Shown here: positions 6,517 to 10,950 of the stretch, piece by piece | Position numbering within the stretch: the stretch's first letter is position 1 | How the letters are laid out: each line of letters starts with the position of its first letter | Assembly (NCBI GenBank): GCA_026770595.1 | Contig: MU634642.1 | Location: 1-10,950 of the forward strand | Length of the DNA stretch: 10,950 bases | Direction of reading: 5' to 3' | Origin: Ochromonadaceae sp. CCMP2298 | Taxonomy: Eukaryota > Sar > Synurophyceae > Ochromonadales > Ochromonadaceae | Notes under the pieces: generated by a model | What the model saw: only the letters and a program-made list of their open reading frames with translations | Databases searched by the model: none | What the model was told of the DNA's origin: nothing | Position numbers and translations under genes: made by a program

Positions 6517-7689
6517 ATGTCGCACCGCAAATTTGAGGCTCCCCGTCACGGGTCTCTCCAGTACCTCCCCAAGAAGAGGACAAAGCACCACAGAGGGCGC
6601 ATTCGTTCCTTCCCCAAGGACGATGTCTCCGCCGCTCCCCACCTTACTGCCTTCATGGGTTACAAGGCTGGTATGTCTCACGTCGTGAGAGAGATCGAGA
6701 GACCTGGTTCCAAGCTTCACAAGAAGGAGGCCGTCGAGGCCGTCACCATCCTCGAGTCCCCCCCCATGGTTATCGTGGGTGTTGTTGGATACGTCGCCAC
6801 CCCCAATGGCCTCAGGACCCTCACCACTGTGTGGGCCAACCACCTTTCCGATGACCTGAGGCGCCGCTTCTACAAGAACTGGTACAGCTCCAAGAAGAAG
6901 GCTTTCACCAAGTACGCCAAGAAGGCCGCCGAGAAGCCCCAGGACATCGCCGCCGAGATCGAGCGCATCAAGAAGTACTGCCAGGTTGTGCGCGTCCTTG
7001 CCCACACCCAGATCAGGAAGATCAAGCTCAGACAGAAGGTCGCCGACCTCATGGAGATCCAGATCAACGGTGGCGACTCCGCCGCCAAGGTCGACTTCGC
7101 CACTGCTCTCTTCGAGCAGGAGGTGGACGTGTCCAAGGTCTTCGGTGAGGGCGAGGTGCTCGACATCTGCGCTGCCACCCGCGGTCACGGATTCGCCGGT
7201 GTGGTCAGCCGTTGGGGCGTGACCCGTCTTCCCAGGAAGACCCACAGAGGTCTGCGCAAGGTTGCCTGCATTGGCTCCTGGCACCCTGCCCGTGTGTCCA
7301 CCACTGTGGCCCGCGCCGGTCAGCAGGGTTACCACCACCGCACGGAGATCAACAAGCGCATCCTGCGCCTAGGCAAGAAGGGCGACCCTCTGTCCGGCTC
7401 CACCGAGGCCGATCTCACCGAGAAGGGCATCACCCCTGTGGGTGGCTTCCCCCACTACGGCCAGGTGAACGAGGACTTCCTCATCATCAAGGGCGGTGTG
7501 GCTGGCTCTCGCAAGCGCCCCGTCACCCTGCGCAAGAGCATCGTGCCCACCACAAAGCGCTCGCAGATGGAGCCCCTCAACATGAAGTTCATCGACACCT
7601 CGTCGAAGTACGGTCACGGCAGATTCCAGACCCTGGAGGAGAAGCGCAAGTTCCTCGGCCCCATGGCTTCCAAGACCTACGGAGAATAA
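6517..7689 (+). CDS. RPL3: Cytosolic 60S ribosomal protein L3 (uL3)
   Basis: uL3 is a large-subunit protein that reaches towards the peptidyl transferase centre and helps in subunit assembly. The intronless frame gives 390 residues and ends in TAA; eukaryotic L3 is usually 385-405. It starts [14 protein letters not shown] with the basic [10 protein letters not shown] extension typical of the family. The core contains [12 protein letters not shown] and [20 protein letters not shown], then [13 protein letters not shown]. His243 and Trp255 match the numbers of the yeast protein, where His243 is methylated and Trp255 lies at the tip of the tryptophan finger. ATG 6517 is chosen; the frame's extension to 6508 is only a TTG. 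Codon choice is strongly C-ending (AAG, CGC, GTC), as expected for high expression. It shares an upstream region with PGK on the other strand and is convergent with the acetyltransferase gene. Confidence 0.98.
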   Translation: MSHRKFEAPRHGSLQYLPKKRTKHHRGRIRSFPKDDVSAAPHLTAFMGYKAGMSHVVREIERPGSKLHKKEAVEAVTILESPPMVIVGVVGYVATPNGLRTLTTVWANHLSDDLRRRFYKNWYSSKKKAFTKYAKKAAEKPQDIAAEIERIKKYCQVVRVLAHTQIRKIKLRQKVADLMEIQINGGDSAAKVDFATALFEQEVDVSKVFGEGEVLDICAATRGHGFAGVVSRWGVTRLPRKTHRGLRKVACIGSWHPARVSTTVARAGQQGYHHRTEINKRILRLGKKGDPLSGSTEADLTEKGITPVGGFPHYGQVNEDFLIIKGGVAGSRKRPVTLRKSIVPTTKRSQMEPLNMKFIDTSSKYGHGRFQTLEEKRKFLGPMASKTYGE

Positions 7690-8010
7690 GCGTGCAGCCC
7701 TCACCAGATGCGCCGCCCTGGTTAGCTTTATTCTGGTGCTTTGCGTGATGTGTTAAGCAGAAATCTCAGTTCATATTTGTGAATCTTCCCTTTCTTTTAT
7801 TTGTTTATTCTGCACAGTATGTACCGGCACACTGTCGGTCACAGCACGAGATATCAAAAACGATAACTAGTCGACGCTGATAACCGCGTCGCCGTCATCG
7901 TCCTCAAAGAGGAGAAAGAGGCGTAGATATTTGGGTTTCTTGTCTTTCTTATTTGTTGTACTATACACTCTGTACACTGTCGGTCACAGCAGTTAGATAT
8001 AACATGTTGG
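7690..8010. other. 3' intergenic region between RPL3 and the acetyltransferase gene
   Basis: These 321 bp separate two convergent stop codons. The first 100 bp are probably the RPL3 3' UTR. The rest holds the older-looking copy of a tandem duplication, described separately. No other gene is seen. Confidence 0.6.
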
Positions 8011-8049
8011 CTAGTCGACGCCAATGACCGTGTCGTCGTCGTCTTCATC
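7791..8049. repeat. Diverged tandem duplication including the acetyltransferase 3' end
   Basis: Copy A (about 7791-7905) and copy B (about 7945-8049) are offset by about 145 bp. They share TTTCTT-ATTTGTT near the left, CACTGTCGGTCACAGCA exactly (7829-7845 and 7975-7991), CTAGTCGACGC exactly (7867-7877 and 8011-8021), and a similar GTCGTC/GTCATC-rich end. Copy B contains the true stop and last codons of the acetyltransferase gene. Confidence 0.75.
7867..7983 (-). pseudogene. Duplicate of the acetyltransferase C-terminal end
   Basis: On the minus strand, copy A of the duplication reads EDDDGDAVISVD then TAG. The real gene ends EDDDDTVIGVD then TAG. The frame stays open for 38 codons up to a TGA at 7984-7986 and has no ATG. 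It is most simply a decayed partial duplicate, but a second terminal exon reached by alternative splicing cannot be ruled out. Confidence 0.45.
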
Positions 8050-8922
8050 TTCGTCGTGTAGCTCTAGCTCGTCCATCTCTGCCGCAGTTTTCGATTCGAA
8101 GCTTTCGCGCAGCTGCCCCCTTGTGGGGGCGGTGGGGGCGTTGCGCAGGTGCCATGTGGCCGTGGGCGCTGTAGTGCTGGGTGCCGCCTCGGGAACCGCC
8201 TTCTCCTTGATAAATCGCACCAGCTGCACCTCCCCCTTCACATTGTGCTTCAGTGCGGCGGGGTAGGTGATGACTCCGCAGTCGTAGTAGCCCCTGCGCT
8301 GCACCCAGGCCATGGCGGATTCGCGCGTGCTGGGCAGACAGGCCATGGCTCGTACGCAGCCCGCGGCCCACGCCGCCTCCTCCACCCGCTCCAGCAGACG
8401 CCTGCCCAGGCAGAAGCCGTGGTACCTCGGCAGAACGCCCAAATACCGCAAAGAAGCGAGCGTTCCTTCCACGACTCCGTTGCGGCGCGATAGTCCGTCG
8501 GTGGAGAAGCACGCTGCGCCCAGAATCACGCCGTCAGCCTCGACGCCCTTGCCCGACGGTGCCTCCACCAATATCCACTTATAGCTAGTATCTCGTAAGG
8601 CTTGTACTATTTCGGCTATGCGCACCCCCTCTCCATCTCTAAATGATTCAGAGCCAGAGGTCTCAGGCTGGTACGCCGAGTTCAGCAGGCGCCACAACTC
8701 TTCGGCGTCCGTGAGCTCTGCTGCACGGTATGCTAGAGCCTGAGATATTATCTTTATCTCGTCGGGAAAGCGCTCCTTCTCAACGCCTTCTTCTTCATCC
8801 AAGGCTTTCTTTTCATCCTCCGCCTTGAAGTGCTGGATTATTTGTGCGGGGTCGAGGCCGGCCTCGCACAAGTCGGCCAGCTTCGCGGCCATCGCCGGAT
8901 GCGTCTGGCTGAAGTTCGCCAT
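8011..8922 (-). CDS. GNAT-type N-acetyltransferase
   Basis: This intronless frame gives 303 residues, from ATG at 8922 to TAG. Residues about 64-245 follow the GNAT fold. The start is YRAAELTDAEELWRLLNSAY, a typical first strand and helix. LRYLGVLPRYHGFCLGRRLL (159-178) is motif A for acetyl-CoA binding, with R166-x-x-G169 in the usual R/Q-x-x-G-x-G/A form except for Cys at the last position. AWVQRRGYYDCG (205-216) is the typical late GNAT strand region. The first 60 residues are an extra helical, charged segment (THPAMAAKLADLCEAGLDPAQI), and the last 50 are Ala/Thr/Pro-rich and then acidic (DEDEDDDD at 290-297). The substrate is unknown; GNATs modify proteins, amines or small molecules. Its 3' end was tandemly duplicated. 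The next gene upstream, HBS1-like, runs the same way with a 189-bp spacer; their functions are not obviously linked. Confidence 0.85.
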   Translation of the reverse strand: MANFSQTHPAMAAKLADLCEAGLDPAQIIQHFKAEDEKKALDEEEGVEKERFPDEIKIISQALAYRAAELTDAEELWRLLNSAYQPETSGSESFRDGEGVRIAEIVQALRDTSYKWILVEAPSGKGVEADGVILGAACFSTDGLSRRNGVVEGTLASLRYLGVLPRYHGFCLGRRLLERVEEAAWAAGCVRAMACLPSTRESAMAWVQRRGYYDCGVITYPAALKHNVKGEVQLVRFIKEKAVPEAAPSTTAPTATWHLRNAPTAPTRGQLRESFESKTAAEMDELELHDEDEDDDDTVIGVD

Positions 8923-9111
8923 CCTTTGTTGAAGCAGACTGCAGCTGAAGTCAGAAGAAGCACCGACCTTGAGGACCTGGGATTGTGAGGCAAGTGCCCG
9001 GCATCCTGCTCGCTGCCCAGCAGAGATGGTCGAAGAGCAGATTTACTACGGAAATCGAGCCGTTACTCTGGCGACGCTTTTTCCGATTTGTCGATTCCGA
9101 TTATTAACTAT

Positions 9112-10856
9112 TCAATACACTTTTTCACATATGCCGACGGCTACAGTTTGTCCCCTCGCCCGCAGCGCAAAGCGGCCTAACTCTTTGCAGTCCTTGAAGG
9201 CCTCTATGAGCACGGGTATGCTGGAGCAAATGGTGACGGTGGCTTGCACCCCCGCGACCAGCACGCGAGGCTTCTTGGGAGCAGCGGCCCCGTCACCCGC
9301 CCCGGCCCCGCTCCCCGCCCCCTGCAACGCATGCAGCTTGGTGACCGTGCACTGCGCCTGTGGATCAGGTGGATAGGTGGACGAGTAGCATGTATGTGTA
9401 GAAAATATTAAGCAGATCAGCAGATCAATATAGAAACACAAATGACCACGTACATTCATGCATAAATACATAATACCAACATAGACACACAGATACAAAT
9501 GTAAACACATAAACAAACGATGAGGTGACAAAAACTCCAACCCGTACCTCGATGCCTCTAAGATGCAGTTCAAAAGAAGATCCGGGGATTATGGGAACGC
9601 GCAGAGAGGCCATCGTCATCACCGTGGCTCTGAACTTGACGCTCTCGCGGGGCAGCAGCGGCCCCTTGTACAGCACGCTGAACTCGTCGAGACCTAGCTC
9701 CCGGCCCTTGTACTGCCTGGCGCAGGTGTGGGTGGGGGTATGGGTATGGGTGCAGGTGCAGGTGTGTACGTGTAGGTCAGGTGTAGATATAAAAAGAGGA
9801 GAGGTTAGAGGGGAATGGGAAATGGGGACAGGGAGCAGGGAAAAGAGAACAGGGACACGTACTTGTTGAGCAGGGTTACAACTCCTCTCTGGCCCGCCAC
9901 CAGCTGCGTGCGCTCTCCCGCATCGTCATCCGCACCCTCTACCGCGATGTGGCACACCGTCATAACGCATCTACCGTCCGCAGGCGCAGACGTGGACAAA
10001 TCCTCAGCCTTGGCGCCGCTGACGACCTCCGCGACCACCCCAGTGGCGGCGGCGGCCCCCGCAGAGGCGCTGTGCTTGATGGTGGACGAGTCGAAGAAGC
10101 CTACGGTGCGGCGGAGGCGCAAGTAGCCCCGCAGCACGCACACTTCCACCTCCACCTTGCCCCTAGCCCTGCCTGCCTCCTGGCCCCGCACCTCCAGCGC
10201 CACAGCGCGCAGCATCCCACTCTGTCTGGGGGGCACGCGGAACGAGTCGATGGCTTGCAGCAGCGAGGGGCCCGTCCACCAGGCTTTCATGGGACATTCC
10301 TCCCCCAGGGCGACCACGTTCTCGCCCGATACGCCGCTCAGGGGGAGGCAGCGCACGGCTGCGGGGGGGAAGCCCAGCTCCTCCAGCAAAGCGCGCATGG
10401 CGGCCTCAATGGCGTGGAAGCGTAGGGCGCACCAGGGCTGGGGAAGCGTGTTGTCCATCTTGTTCACTACTACCAACACCTGACTCACGCCCTGAGGAGC
10501 GCAGGCACGGGTGGGGGGGAGGAGGACACAGGGAAGCAGGGACACATGGAAGCAGGAAGATGTTAGTGTGCAACCAGTCAGAGGGATGGGCCAGGGATAT
10601 ATGTATCAGTCTCTGCCTCTGTCGCCGTCTCTGCCTCTATATTCGTATCCGTCCACTCACCAGGGCTCTGAGTAGCACCGCGTGCTCGCGAGTCTGCGCA
10701 TTGTCCTTCATCGACGACTCGAACTCCCCAGCAGATGCAGGCACCACCAGCAGGGCCACGTCTGCCTGCGCGGCCCCCCGGATCATATTGGGGATGAAGT
10801 CTCTGTGTCCTGGCGTGTCAAGGATGGTCACTAGGCGGTGCTCGGTACGCAGCTGT
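9112..10856 (-). CDS. HBS1: HBS1-like translational GTPase, C-terminal exons
   Basis: Four exons join on the minus strand: 10856-10661, 10491-9863, 9716-9548 and 9357-9112, ending in TGA. The introns are 169, 146 and 190 nt, all GT-AG. The visible product has 412 residues. It begins in the GTPase domain: DTPGH (13-17), [32 protein letters not shown] (75-78) and SGVSGEN (117-123). Beta-barrel domains II and III follow, with the family ending [17 protein letters not shown]. The GAAQADVA and SGVSGEN forms and [14 protein letters not shown] favour HBS1 over EF-1alpha or eRF3. HBS1 works with Dom34/Pelota to free ribosomes stalled on mRNA. Domain II is divergent, with inserted Ala-rich (SAGAAAATG) and acidic segments, and domain III has [15 protein letters not shown]. 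The P-loop and N-terminal region lie beyond the right edge. The first acceptor could also be 4 nt further in, at 10852; GCGCAG/A is preferred because it has the better pyrimidine tract. Confidence 0.88.
9727..9783 (-). repeat. CA/CCC-rich simple repeats in an HBS1 intron
   Basis: Near its acceptor, the sense strand of intron 9717-9862 has short runs of GCACCT and CCATAC, followed by CCCACCCACACC. This resembles the CCCACACC-rich intron ends of the armadillo-like gene. A CTCTAACC sequence (about 9803-9810) is a possible branch point. Confidence 0.5.
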
Positions 10857-10860
10857 CTGC

Positions 10861-10950
10861 GCAGAGGAGGGGTGAGGGGGTAGAGAGAGAGAGGAGAGAC
10901 GGGAGAGAGAGGAGAGAGAGGAGAGGGGGCAGAGGGGGGAGAGGGGGGAG
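10861..10950 (-). repeat. GA-rich tract, the pyrimidine-rich end of an HBS1 intron
   Basis: The plus strand is almost pure purine, with GAGAGAG runs and GGGGGGAG units. On the HBS1 sense strand it is a CT-rich tract leading into the acceptor CTCTGCGCAG at 10857, so it is best read as an unusually long polypyrimidine tract with microsatellite character. It runs to the window edge. Confidence 0.7.

Noticed and set aside
6481-7338. A 285-codon minus-strand open frame opposite RPL3
   Set aside because: It is antisense to a certain, highly conserved gene. Such frames arise when the sense gene uses C-ending codons. Its Gly/Leu/Val-rich product shows no family motifs.

Overview
The window is nuclear DNA of a eukaryotic microbe. 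Two of its genes are split by short GT-AG introns (80-190 nt) with pyrimidine-rich sense strands. The proteins are typically eukaryotic (cytosolic ribosomal protein L3, an HBS1-type translational GTPase, a calcineurin-B-like EF-hand protein). TAA, TAG and TGA all end genes, so the standard code applies. The phosphoglycerate kinase looks cyanobacterial/plastid-type in sequence but carries an N-terminus resembling a mitochondrial import signal. That combination is known from photosynthetic stramenopiles and relatives, so an alga or protist of that kind is my best inference, but it is not proven here.

Layout, left to right: (1) 57-2334 (+), the 3' part of an intron-rich armadillo-like repeat gene, seven exons, 561 residues visible. 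(2) 2335-2739, a G-rich spacer and probable 5' leader holding two TACCGGTA palindromes and a short upstream ORF. (3) 2740-3531 (+), a single-exon gene of uncharacterised family, perhaps C1orf74/UPF0739-like. (4) 3567-3764 (-), an orphan C-terminal coding segment resembling the end of a metallo-beta-lactamase-fold hydrolase, apparently without the rest of its gene. (5) 4104-4679 (+), a calcineurin-B-like EF-hand protein. (6) 4832-6109 (-), phosphoglycerate kinase. (7) 6517-7689 (+), ribosomal protein L3, divergent from PGK. (8) 7791-8049, a diverged tandem duplication that includes the C-terminal codons and stop of the next gene. (9) 8011-8922 (-), a GNAT-type acetyltransferase. (10) 9112-10856 (-), four 3'-terminal exons of an HBS1-like GTPase that continues past the right edge.

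Most genes look like unrelated housekeeping genes packed closely, with no sign of an operon or mobile element. PGK and RPL3, both probably highly expressed, share a 407-bp divergent promoter region. RPL3 and HBS1 both belong to cytosolic translation (ribosome structure and stalled-ribosome rescue), but nothing suggests joint control.

The most unusual features are a 12-13 nt box (TTAACCCTTTCC) found twice before the EF-hand gene and twice between PGK and RPL3, always in the same orientation; introns of the armadillo gene built from shared sequence modules; a strong preference for GTAC at 5' splice sites; the orphan hydrolase exon; and the duplicated 3' end of the acetyltransferase gene. I found no tRNA, rRNA, CRISPR array, transposon or convincing new multi-gene system.
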